Source: Thysanoteuthis rhombus (lineage: Eukaryota; Mollusca; Cephalopoda; Oegopsida; Thysanoteuthidae). Taken from it: a stretch of 64,000 bases of DNA. The translations under genes and the position numbers were made by a program. This document shows, one piece after another, positions 32,425 to 41,789 of the stretch. A model generated the notes under the pieces. The model was not told the DNA's origin and made no database searches. It was given only the letters and a program-made list of their open reading frames with translations. The stretch covers positions 41,282,524-41,346,523 of the forward strand of contig OY735231.1 of assembly GCA_963457665.1 (NCBI GenBank). Reading direction: 5' to 3'. Numbering within the stretch: the first letter of the stretch is position 1; every line of letters begins with the position of its first letter.

Positions 32425-33078
32425 AATAAGTAAACAAAGCTACATATAAGAAAAAAAAAATAGTGCCAGTCATTCTAAATTTCACATCCATGGACTGCTC
32501 GGCGTCTTGGCATTGTTATCCAGTTTATTCAAATTCTACATAACTGAATCAATGTTTCATTTCTGAGTTCATGAAAATTGACAGGAAAGTTGTTATCACA
32601 AGACTATTTAAAGAAGCTGCATTACCACCTGACAATCCCAAACTGCGTTGAGAAACCAACAATGTCTGGTGGTACCTTAGAGGTATTGCTGGAGCGCCCT
32701 GACTTAGTCGTAACGACGCATCGGCCCCTATGCCTGACCACAGTGTCAATATCTAATGAAGATTTCATTGGAGGCGCAGATGTTGCTTTTTGTAGCAGCA
32801 TATGAATGAAATCATATATGTGTGTGTGTTTGTATATGTAGACTGCTTGATTTGAAAATAATTCCAATAAAAGATATCATGTAGTTTTAAATATTAAAAT
32901 CTAATATTCATCATCAAATAGAAAATGTCCAATGTTTTGTCAAAACAATACAAAGCAATATTTCCAGTGGTAAACAATATTTTGTATTAGGCTTATAAAG
33001 TTGAAAATGTCCGTTTAAACTCTTCAAGAATAGATTTACCATGAAGTACATGTAGGGATTTTTCTTCCTATTCTTCCA
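32425..33078. other. Unassigned stretch
   Basis: Overlapping frames of 66-81 codons on both strands at 32549-32867 lie in a less AT-rich patch, with AATAAA at 32865. No domain recognised. An exon cannot be excluded or supported. Confidence 0.35.
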
Positions 33079-33080
33079 TA

Positions 33081-33105
33081 TTACTACTACTACTACTACT
33101 ACTAC

Positions 33106-33181
<76 letters not shown>
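33081..33181. repeat. (TAC)n/(TAA)n compound microsatellite
   Basis: TAC units (33081-33105) followed by about 25 TAA units to 33180, immediately upstream of the LINE fragment. Confidence 0.97.
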
Positions 33182-33184
33182 CGA

Positions 33185-33740
33185 AAGAGAAAATAAAATA
33201 GAATACCTTAGAAGGATAAGAGGAGGATATTCCAGGGCAAACTAAACATCAGGAATCTGATAAAACGGATGAACATGTGGGCAGTAACGGTTGCAAGATA
33301 TGCAGGACCATTCCTTGAATGGACAAAGGAAGAACTCCAATCAATGGACCGGCGAACAAAAAAGCTTACGGCAATGCACAAGGCTTTACATTCCAGAAAT
33401 GCCACAGATAAACTGTAAGTAAAGAAGGAAGATGGCGGGGAGGACTCGTCAGCATAGAAGACTGTGTCCAAAAGACCAAAATAGGATGAGAAAAGTATGT
33501 GGAAGCGAATAGTGGTGACATAAAAAGTGCCAGAAGCAGCGCAACGAGAAACAAAGAAGAAACTAATGAAGCAGCACCACGGCAAATAAGGAAAGAAAAA
33601 TGGAAATAGAAAAAAATATACGGTGAATTCAAAAGGCAGGTACAAAATGTCGTAGACTAGATATCATGGATATGGCTACGTAGAGGAAACCTGAGGACAG
33701 AAATAGAATCATTCATGTGGTCACTGGTTGTGTAGTTAAC
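33185..33740 (+). mobile_element. Non-LTR retrotransposon RT C-terminal fragment (type 5)
   Basis: Reading with frameshifts: YLRRIRRILQSKLNIRNLIK and RMNMWAVTVARYAGPFLEWT (about 33208-33325), then KEELQSMDRRTKKLTAMHKA and LHSRNATDKL (to about 33418), a GGEDS-like segment, and near the end SWIWLRRGNLRTEIESFMWS (about 33664-33723). This order matches the C-terminal part of a LINE polyprotein common in fish and invertebrates: L-G-NK--AIN-WAVPVIRY-AGI-DW---EL---DR-TRKL-T---ALHP--D--RLY, then GGRGL, then WL--G-LK-ETEG. A fifth type, distinct from the four above. Inactive. Confidence 0.76.
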
Positions 33741-34135
33741 GGTGTCAGTCTCTTCTCCTGATAGGCAGCATCTGATGCTTGTTTGTGTTCTGTCGATTTT
33801 TAACTTGATATACTTTGCCTGATGCATTTGTTCTGGGTTACCATGATGACCAATTCTATTTCTTTCTTCAAGTTTCCTTTTTGTAACTATGTCCCTGATC
33901 TCTCATCAGCCACATAACTGTAACTGTCTTTAAAATAATCCGTTTAGTTTCTTTTGTTCCCACTTTCCTTTCCTTGTTTGCTGTGCTGCTCCATTTTTTT
34001 ACTTTTTTGTAGATCTTTTTATTTTTACAATTATTATTATTATTAAATGTAATGAATATTTGGAAAATCTTTAAAATATAAATTTTTCAATTTTGCTGCA
34101 TCACATCTTCTTCGGGTCGATTTTAGAATTAAGAT
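33741..34135. other. Unassigned stretch
   Basis: T-rich, may include the 3' untranslated tail of the preceding LINE, but no terminal repeat is visible. Confidence 0.4.
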
Positions 34136-34139
34136 AAAG

Positions 34140-34330
34140 TTGAAATTTTTAAAAATGAGCGAAGATTCCAAAGATTTTCCAAATGGTCAAGAGAATTTAA
34201 AAAATAGCGGAGAAAAAAATACTGTTTTGAGGTTTCTAGACAAACATAGTACAGCAGATTTTAACGCGGTAAAGGTGACAACTGCCCAACCTATGTTCTA
34301 ACCAACTCAAAGCACTGACCTAAAAAAAAA
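34140..34330 (+). repeat. ~0.6-kb unit, diverged copy 1
   Basis: AGCGGAGAAAAAAATACTGT, TTTGAGGTTTCTAGACAAAC, CAGCAGATTTTAACGCGG and AGGTGACAACTGCC align with blocks at 35130-35245 and 35750-35845 (GAGGAAAAAAATCCTGTTCT, GAGGTCCT, GCAGCAAAATTTAACGTGG, AGTAACTATTGCC). Confidence 0.6.
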
Positions 34331-35005
34331 CGCAAAAGTCAGAAGTAGGAATTTAGACCATACATAAATGCATTGGTCCTGTCAGGATGTCATGGGCTAG
34401 CGTGGCAGGATGACCCCCCCCCCCAATGTCACACAACTTGGGGATTCGGAATCAGTAGTGGGCGGTACTAATGTCATATTCACTCATTTTATTCATGAAT
34501 ACATTCTAAGCGTGACATCGCCATTGAGCTATAGTACGGCAAACAATAGGTGTTTCAACAGCATCTGAAATCGCCATCTTGCACCATGTCAGAATTGTGA
34601 AATATCAGATCCGGAGTTTTGACACGAAGACTCTTCAGGGCCAGGCAGTTATTATTTCTATTTCAACGTTGCTCTGTTCTTATGACAACACTGACGTCAT
34701 ATTGAACTGGGTGCATTAAAATCTCTGGTCTTTTGTCACGACATTACACTTCTTCTACATCCTTTTTTTCTTTCACTTTCTTATCCACGACAACATATTT
34801 CTACATCCCGATCGATTCCGTCGCCTTTTTATCTTCATCTTCATTTTCAGTTGATTTTATCAAAAAAACTTCAACAAATTTGGATGAAGGCGAAAAAAGG
34901 GTCAAATCGATCAAATACTTGGCGATTGTTATCTATTCCGCTTTTAATTCGAAACACGTGGACAGCTTAATCTATTCCTCCAGTGGGGAAACTATCATTG
35001 TGATA
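34331..35005. other. Unassigned stretch
   Basis: A 94-codon plus-strand frame (34733-35017) and a C12 run at 34414-34425. Nothing recognised. Confidence 0.4.
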
Positions 35006-35470
35006 ATGGAACACTAACACTAATACTAATACTAAATCTAAATACTAGATGTAAATTTATATCCTTTGCGTCTAAGTTTAATAAGTTTATTTTTTCAATT
35101 CACAAATGAAGTAAAATAGAGCGAAATGATTCAAAATTTCCGAGGAAAAAAATCCTGTTCTGAGGTCCTCTGATAGACACTGTGCAGCAAAATTTAACGT
35201 GGAAATGTTTTAAACTTAACGCAAAAAAGTAACTATTGCCAAATATTGATTACTTTATCTAATAATAATAGTAGGCTGTATTTGCAATGCCATAAAAACA
35301 CATACGACCTCAGTTATTGAAATATTGAAATATGCCAGCAAAGCGAACGTTACGCTGATAACTGATGATATAAAGATCACGTACAGAATAAGCAATAGGA
35401 ACTTCAATATCCACCCTGTACCACCTCAATACCTATACAACGTAATTACGGGTGGAATCGAAAATTCTTG
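35005..35470 (+). repeat. ~0.6-kb unit, copy 2
   Basis: Begins with a CTAA-rich stretch (ACTAACACTAATACTAATAC), TTTATATCCTTTGCGTC, then the GAGGAAAAAAATCCTGTTCT block, AATTTAACGTGGAAATG, CAAATATTGATT, and near the right end TGCCAGCAAAGCGAACGTTA. All these blocks reappear in the same order in 35565-35980. Confidence 0.7.
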
Positions 35471-35564
35471 AAGATAGTTAAATCTTTACGTAGAAATGTT
35501 CCATTGATCATTCCTTATATAATTGTTCTCAGTTCAAGACTCCAAGAAGAATCCTCAAACACAA

Positions 35565-35985
35565 ATCCTAAACATAACCCTAAACACTAACCCAAAACAC
35601 TAACCCTAAATACTAACCCTAAACTTATATCCTTTAGAGTTGATTTTAATGAGACACAATTTTAAACAATCATGTTTCCTGCTTCCATTTGAAAATAGTT
35701 TCTTGAAAATTCATTGATATGGTTAAATAAAGTGAAAGAAATCAAACTTTGTCAAGAGAAAAAATTCTGTTCTAAGGTCCTTGGTGTAGCAAAATCTACA
35801 TTGAAAGGTTTTGAATTTAACGCAGAAACGATAACAATCGCTGAATGTGAAAAAATCAGCTTCTGAAATAACATCAATGTGCAAGTTGGTTGCGTGTGTA
35901 GTATGAGTATTGTGCATAACATCAAATATCCCAGCAAAACGTACGTTCCACCGATGGCTGTAAATTAGATAATCATTTGAATTTT
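35565..35985 (+). repeat. ~0.6-kb unit, copy 3, with telomere-like CCCTAA stretch
   Basis: It starts with AACATAACCCTAAACACTAA and CTAACCCTAAATACTAACCC (35570-35632), which contains TAACCCTAA words spaced by A-rich linkers. Then come CTTATATCCTTTAGAGTT, AGAAAAAATTCTGTTCTAAG, GCAGAAACGATAACAATCGC and CCCAGCAAAACGTACGTTCC. Collinear with copy 2 about 590 bp upstream. The CCCTAA words look like degenerated interstitial telomeric sequence or a chance convergence of the CTAA-rich array in copy 2. Confidence 0.68.
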
Positions 35986-36013
35986 GTGTGTATGTATATT
36001 TTTATATGTGCGC

Positions 36014-36014
<1 letters not shown>

Positions 36015-36074
<60 letters not shown>
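36015..36074. repeat. (TA)n microsatellite
   Basis: About 29 TA units next to the 3' side of the Penelope-like relic. Confidence 0.97.
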
Positions 36075-36076
<2 letters not shown>

Positions 36077-36179
36077 GTGATCAACAGGAAGTGAAACAGG
36101 CTCAGGAGTAAAAGTGTATGAAACTTAGTTCATTAATCCATAAATGTAATCATCGGTGAGCTAAACATAGTCTATATTG

Positions 36180-37310
36180 TAACCATCTCCAGTAGCATAT
36201 GCTGTGTGTGTGTGTACCATTCAGTGGTTAAAATTTTTCTTCGGAAAATAAATTCAAAACCAGATGCTTTGCTTTGTGAACGAAAATTGGAATCCAATCT
36301 TCAAGGGTCATCCTGATGAGTAGGACTTACTTCAGTCTGTGAAGAAATCTGTGCTTGTCTGTGGTAAGATGTAATGTTAGCAGCAATAGTAGGTCTTGGA
36401 GAGGCCATAGGGTATCAGTGTAGAAGGGGAGAGGTCAAGTATTGTGTGGGTAGGTTAGGAATTGTATAGATGGTGGGATGATGAGGTCAAGGAACTTCAC
36501 ATGTATCATCCTTACAGGTCATTGAAAGTCTGTTGGCTCTGATTTGTACAAGTGGAATACCATAAGAAGGTTTTAGCTGTTATGAATCTGAGTGACCGTG
36601 AAGTTCCCAATATTAGATATACCTGAGGAAAGATAGAGTGTGAATGTGAGGCAGTTATTAGTTGGATGATTATGATTTAGAGATCTTTGTGGTTAGGATT
36701 GTTAAGTTTGGTGCTAAGTCCATTAGGGGAGAGAGTTTTGAGTTTGTTGATCCACATATCTTCATGTTTTTCTAGAATTTTAGTTATGTCAGTGGGTGCA
36801 TTTCTTTCAATCATTGTGAAGCTAGTGATTGTGGCAAAATTGTGTCCAGAGGTGCAGAAGTGTAGTTCTACGGGAAGTGGACTGGGATGGTAATATGATT
36901 TAATTCTGTGTCTGTAGTTATCAATTCTAATGTTAAATTGCCACTCAGACTTGCCTATGTATTGTAAATTGCATCTCTAATATTCTAGGAGGTGTATAAT
37001 GATTTTGCTACGACAGTTACTGCTATGGTATATGTAGAAACTCTCTTTAATGGTAGAGCTAGTGAAGGTGTTCATGTATGGAATGTGATTGCAACATAGA
37101 CTATTTCTTTTATCGCACAGTTAACAAAATTTAGTGGTTTTAGGACGTTGTTGCGTGAAACTTTATTGTTTATTATATTATTGCTGCTAATCGTGTATTT
37201 GATGTTTTGAGGTCTGTGGTAGGTGATGACACATGGTTCTATGAATATTTCTTTGATATCTGTTTTAATCGTGAGGATATTCCATCTCCTATTGATAATA
37301 TGAGCCAAGC
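36180..37310 (-). pseudogene. Penelope-like retroelement, C-terminal GIY-YIG endonuclease end
   Basis: Minus strand from 37310 down. LAHIINRRWNILTIKTDIKE, IFIEPCVITYHRPQNIKYTI (the linker that follows the RT thumb in Penelope-like proteins), then a Cys-bearing stretch, NCRSKIIIHLLEY and RCNLQYIGKSEWQFNIRIDN. Here the GIY half has become IIIHL and the YIG half is intact (YIGK). Then YRHRIKSY, LHFCTSGHNFATITSFTMIE (an H-F and I-E segment) and EDMWINKLKTLSPNGLSTKL, which fits the final E-xWI-KL-TL-P-GLN helix of the nuclease. The frame stops at about 36680. A single stop interrupts the region before RCNLQYIG. 3' untranslated sequence of about 0.45 kb follows. Penelope-like proteins reverse-transcribe at exposed 3' ends and use this nuclease to nick the target. 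The RT core is missing. Confidence 0.85.

Positions 37311-37311
<1 letters not shown>

Positions 37312-37367
<56 letters not shown>
37312..37367. repeat. (TA)n microsatellite
   Basis: About 24 TA units lie exactly at the truncated upstream edge of the Penelope-like relic, between it and the SINE-like piece. Confidence 0.97.
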
Positions 37368-37371
<4 letters not shown>

Positions 37372-37605
37372 GCCGCTTCAACGTAGCATTGCTTTTGCCA
37401 TTTAGCTAAACAGCTGTCAGTAATGCAAAGGCCCAAATAACTGTTTTCATCCCAAACTTTCATGTAGTTTATTTTTGGTCTATTCCTTTCTTCAAAGTGA
37501 TAGTTACGTATTAAGAAATACATATATATGATCCGACATAATTATCAAAAATTGCGTTATATTATATAAATACTCTTATTTGGAATGTCTTTCGTCAGCA
37601 GCCCT
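37368..37605. mobile_element. Partial copy of the foldback/tRNA-like element
   Basis: GGCAGCCGCTTCAACGTAGC, GCCATTTAGCTAAACAGCTG and AATAACTGTTTTCATCCCAA match the centre of the foldback element at 27340-27440. AAAATTGCGTTATATTATAT at 37547 repeats its terminal sequence, followed by an arm-like stretch (TACTCTTATTTGGAATGTC). The arms do not pair as they do at 27.2 kb, so this is a rearranged or truncated copy. Confidence 0.55.
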
Positions 37606-38390
37606 ATTTTCTTTAATTGTTTTTTTTTCTCTATTCTAGTTGTCCAGGCTGAGTGATGCATTAATCGCGTAACTTCGTATTTTGTTCTGCGATCAGATGA
37701 TAATGCATATGTATATCAGGGCTGTTAATAATTCCTTTCTGTTCTCATTCCGTCCAGGGAGTTTTCGAATGCATTCAGTATTTTGTAAAGCGCTGGGAGA
37801 ACTCTGTTGTTTTCGCTCGAATAATCTGTTGTCTTTTGTATTTTCTGGCTCCTGCAGTCTTAGATAAAAACGAGACAGAATGTTCTGAAAGTGGGGTAGT
37901 TGTTTATTATTTGAAGCGTGTTTTCTTTGGCATCGGGAAAACAATACATTTTGATCAACTGTTGGATTATCAGTGTGGGTAATTTTGAGCAACATTCCTA
38001 ATCTGTTCTCAGCGAATCTTTCCTTAACGATAAAGATGTTGTTCCAGGCTCACGACTCTTTTCATTGTTGGCTAATCTGGCTGCTCGTCGATTGATTATT
38101 CATTTATTTCCCCAGTTGGAATTTCAATTTCTTGAAAAGTCATTTGTTGTTTTCCATTTAGTTTCTTGGTTTGAACTTCCTATCATCTCTGTAGTTTGTT
38201 CTGTAAGAATGCGTTTTCTTGACAGTCCCTCCCTCAAGTTGTTTCATCGGGAGACTATAGATATAATGGAAATTCTGTTGATTTTTAGCTCCTGAGCGTA
38301 AAATGGAGATAATTCCTCTTAGTTTTAAAATGAACTAAGGCTTATAGGATTATCTCCCCATGTAATTTGGTGACATATGCTTTTTAACCA
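37606..38390. other. Unassigned stretch
   Basis: A minus-strand frame runs from about 38030 to 37693 with only one initiator-poor end (100 codons from the first Met, contains FYLRLQEPENTKDNRLFERK). I do not recognise a family. It could be a decayed retroelement piece. Confidence 0.4.
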
Positions 38391-38394
38391 ACAG

Positions 38395-38655
38395 AAAAAA
38401 CAACTTCATTTCCATACACACCTTTAATGTTTCACTCACTCGTCAACTCAATGTTATAAACAGTACAAAAATAATATAAATAAAAATAATTTTATTTCCA
38501 TACAAACTTTTCATCTTTCACCCACTCACTCACTCGATCTTTAAAAATGGTGCACAAATAAGAATAATGTATAAGTTTGATTAATTCAAAGCAATAGCAG
38601 GATATATGTATTTACTTCTGTTTTTCTTTCTAAGGGAGATAATTACCAGGTTATT
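38395..38655 (+). repeat. Dispersed repeat family B, copy 3
   Basis: The right half of family B: ATTTCCATACAMACYTTT twice about 90 bp apart, CACTCACTCGATCTTTAAAA, TTCAAAGCAATAGCAGG, TGTATTTACTTCTGTTTTTC, then AAGGGAGATAATTACC. The internal 90-bp direct repeat is specific to this copy. Confidence 0.5.
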
Positions 38656-38659
38656 CGTT

Positions 38660-38935
38660 GCAGCATCTGTCTCTATATTGCCCACTGCTCACCGTCTTTC
38701 AAGCCTCGAACTGAACCGGTTATTCTTACGTTAGCAGACTATCAGTGGCTAGTACACTCATTTCAGTTTCAGAAAGGATTTATAAAACAAATTTAATATC
38801 AAGATCCGCTCCAGAGGGAAAGGATTATATTGAGGAAAGAAGAGTTCCGTTTACTGACGACTGAAATGTTTTATCTAATTCAATTCATATTTACACTCGA
38901 TTTGATGCGTGAGTAACAAATGCTTTGAAGCCCAG
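38660..38935. other. Unassigned stretch
   Basis: Nothing recognised. Confidence 0.4.
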
Positions 38936-38939
38936 TAAC

Positions 38940-39030
38940 AAATACTTGGATGCCTGGTAGTACATGTTTAGAGGTCTGTTTCCAGCCGGCGGACTGATAG
39001 TTGAAGATCACTGATCTGAGGGATACTCTT
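38940..39030 (-). repeat. hAT-like terminal fragment
   Basis: The minus strand reads CAGTGATCTTCAACTATCAG then TCCGCCGGCTGG, which fits the CAGTGGTTCTCAACC…GGTCCGCGG pattern of hAT-superfamily ends. No second end found. Confidence 0.42.
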
Positions 39031-39540
39031 ACAACACATCCGAATCTTCCCTGATTTGATTTAGACGATTATCTTTACGTTTACTCTTCGCACATTTTCT
39101 TACCGCAGTGTTCGACCTGAAAGATGCAGTAACTTTTATTTATGGCCACCGAAAGTAGTATCGATTGCCGTAAGGCGACAATCACAGCCAAAATAGATTC
39201 AATTTTTTTTGTCTTGTTTTTTGTTGTTTTTTTTTTTTCAATATATGATTCTTATTGATCAGATCATAGTGATATAGATCATTACAGCAAACGGACGAAG
39301 GAGTTAGTTTTAGCTAGATATGAACAGAAATAAATTGACCGATAGCCTCTACGGTAGATGTAAACAGACAGAAATAAACTTAAACAGACTCAAATAGATA
39401 GACTTCATATATTTTGCTGATTGTGAATCAAGAATATTCTTTCTGAATACTTATTAACCAATCTCCAAAGGTCAAACATGTTTTCGATTCTTTTAGTAAA
39501 GTGTTGTCCATAAATATGTACTTATAATCATATTATAGAA
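39031..39540. other. Unassigned stretch
   Basis: Contains a T-rich run at 39208-39238 and three spaced AACAGA-YAGAAATAAA words (39324-39390). Otherwise nothing recognised. Confidence 0.4.
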
Positions 39541-39542
39541 AT

Positions 39543-39955
39543 TTGGCAGCATGTCGTGCTGGGAATGATCAATTAATAGATTGAGAAGAAGAGGTCATCA
39601 ATGAGTGAGTTACTTCTCAAGCCTTTTGTTGGGCAGTGATCACTAAAAAAGTATTAATTTCAAAAAATAATTCAGACAGAAACTATGAGAGCAATTAGGC
39701 ATAACTCAACATCGCAAATTAAACCCTCGATAAATATCTATTTTGAAATTAGTTTTTTTTTGGGGGGGTAAGCTTTTTTTTTGGGGGGGGGGGTAAGCTT
39801 TTTTTTTTCAAGTCATAATGAAGAGTAAACGCTTGGACTTCAGCTATTCAACTCCGTTGGTGCCGTCTGTATTCGTAATGCATACATAACCAGCAAGCTG
39901 GACCAACTTGAAAACTGAAGAAACCTATGTTGACAGTATTGTTTGATGGCTTCTC
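39543..39955 (-). repeat. Dispersed repeat family A, copy 5, with duplicated T/G tract
   Basis: Plus-strand reading: TTGGCAGCATGTCGTGCTGG, CAGTGATCACTAAAAAAG, ATCGCAAATTAAACCCTCG, CAACTCCGTTGGTGCCGTCT, ACCAGCAAGCTGGACCAAC and CTATGTTGACAGTATTG. In the middle, T9-G7-TAAGC is directly followed by T9-G11-TAAGC (39753-39798), a local duplication of a T-to-G homopolymer junction. Confidence 0.78.
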
Positions 39956-39959
39956 ATTA

Positions 39960-41040
39960 CGGCAAGAAAATCAAAGAGCAGATGAGTGAAATGACTCGGT
40001 TGATATGAGCGCCTTTCTTTCATTGATCTTTGTTGATCAACGGATTAAAAACTGTTATCGCATGAACCAAAAACTAGTATCAATAATCAGGCTTTGGTTT
40101 TGTTTAATCGGCGAAAATCGAAGCTAGACATGATCAAAGACATTTTATGATTGGGATCACCTTGAATAACTTGTGGTTTTACTGGCTCCATTAAGATCAA
40201 TTATTGTATAGTATCAGAAAGTTACCACAGAGAAGGTTTGAATGCGTGCTCACTCCTATTGAGAAGGAGATTGGGGATAAGAAGCAACTTAATAACAATG
40301 AGAGGCAAATCATAGATGGATGAGTGACGAAGTTCTCTTGTTTAAAAATACTTCAGAATCTACCTATGTTTACATGAATTAAAACAAATATGAGGGATGA
40401 GTTTTTTTGTAATATCTGTAATTAATTGTTTTTTTAGTGAATGTGAAGTCATTTCAGTGTGTAAAATAAAAGTCTGTAATCAAACTACTTGACTTATGGA
40501 TTGAGAAGTTGAGTTGCTATGTGGACATGTTGATAATCAAGAGATTTTTCTGGACTGTATCCTCTTCTCTTGACTTAACCTGAATGAATAGCATTTTGGT
40601 TTTCTGGGTAATTTTGCCTTTCTCTGGGAAATCTCGCCCATTACAGTAAACACGGATAATTTTCAAGAAAAAAACTTGTTTATTTTGCCTCATTTTTAGC
40701 GATTCCACGAAAAATGATTGACCTTTAGGAAATTCACAAATGTGTTCCTGTTTCCAAATTCATTCACTGCGTTTTAAGGTAAATAGACAAGAGTGAGGAA
40801 GAGTGTGAGACACATTGGAGGAGAATGTGTGTATGTGTGTATGTGTTTGTATTAGTTGTATGTTAAACAAAGATATTCAATATCATTATATTGTTATTTC
40901 AATAAAATCTTGATATTCATTTTAGTATTAAATTGTAATCACCACCGACTGTTGTGACGGGAAGGCAGAGGAAAATTCAGTTCTGTATTGTATATGCAAA
41001 ATTTCACATGTCTTGATTTGTGTCTTGTTTTCTTTTAGAA
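39960..41040. other. Unassigned stretch
   Basis: AT-rich with nothing recognised. The 63-codon minus-strand frame at 40517-40708 has no domain signal. Confidence 0.4.
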
Positions 41041-41044
41041 TTAT

Positions 41045-41255
41045 TCAACTAAGGCATGCACATTCAAAGGGTGAATAAGAGGCTGGACTTTATCTAGTAT
41101 CGAGCAGTCTACCATGATTGCCACGTGAGATAATTTTCCGTCCGTCGTACGAAACTACGACTTCAAAGTATTCTGATTACTTCTCTTCAGTATTGCCAAT
41201 TTAGATATTTTATATCTGAATTTTTCCATCTGAACAGAGGTAGTGAAGGGAAATA
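41045..41255 (+). repeat. Dispersed repeat family E, copy 1
   Basis: Collinear with 55845-56060: RRGGGTGMATR, AGCTGGAYTTTA, CAGYCTMCCATGATT, GATAATTTTSCGTCC, GTACGAAACTACGACTTCAA, GATTACTTCTCTTC, ATTGCCAATTTAGA and TTTTATATCT. It ends near GAAGGGAAATAACTCG. Confidence 0.6.
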
Positions 41256-41259
41256 ACTC

Positions 41260-41588
41260 GTAAGAACTAAATGAAGATCAACAATTTTTAAGGTTTCAGT
41301 TATTTCATTAGATTTTTCGAGAACTGTTAATAAAAGAAGACTAATAAACTGTGCACTACCCCACGTAATGACTGATATATCTCATTAATGTCAACATCAT
41401 GCAATGGCCGGTTGTTGGATAAGAGCGTTTTATAAAGATAGACAGGGATTAATTCAATTGTAGTGAGATGTACATAGATCTCTTTGGCATCCTTCTCTGC
41501 TAATAATTGGAACACAAAATAAATGAAAAAAATGCCTAAAATTATTTAACAGTCTTCATGCTAAACAGACAGCTTCCCTCTCTTTGTT
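41260..41588. other. Unassigned stretch
   Basis: A minus-strand 62-codon frame without recognisable features. Confidence 0.4.
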
Positions 41589-41589
41589 T

Positions 41590-41785
41590 CAACCGGTCGC
41601 TGCGGCCAAGTGGTAGAGTACTCGTCTCCAGTTCGGTATAACAATCTAAGGCTGAGTCACGCCGAATGCTTTAAAAGGGTACTTGATGCCTTTCTGCAAA
41701 GCATTCAACATTAAGAATAGGATTGAAGAAGCTGGGGAAGGGATGGGTTCCTTCAGACTATCACCAAAACACCCATTTTTCATGA
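41590..41785 (+). repeat. tRNA-headed SINE, partial (tRNA/5S chimera family)
   Basis: GTCGCTGCGGCCAAGTGGTA, GAGTACTCGTCTCCAGTTCG is the tRNA-like head (A box GGCCAAGTGG). GCCGAATGCTTTAAAAGGGT and ACTTGATGCCTTTCTGCAAA is the linker shared with 17430-17460 and 45225-45270. The 5S module is not recognisable here, so the copy is 3'-truncated or diverged. Confidence 0.58.
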
Positions 41786-41789
41786 GTGC

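Noticed and set aside
32549-32867. A host exon with a poly(A) signal at 32865
   Set aside because: Frames on both strands are of similar length, no domain is recognisable and splice sites are not convincing. Kept only as an unassigned stretch.
33208-33645. A 145-codon minus-strand open frame as a gene with membrane segments
   Set aside because: The plus strand here encodes recognisable LINE RT sequence; the minus-strand frame is its antisense shadow, hydrophobic because of A-rich codons on the other strand.
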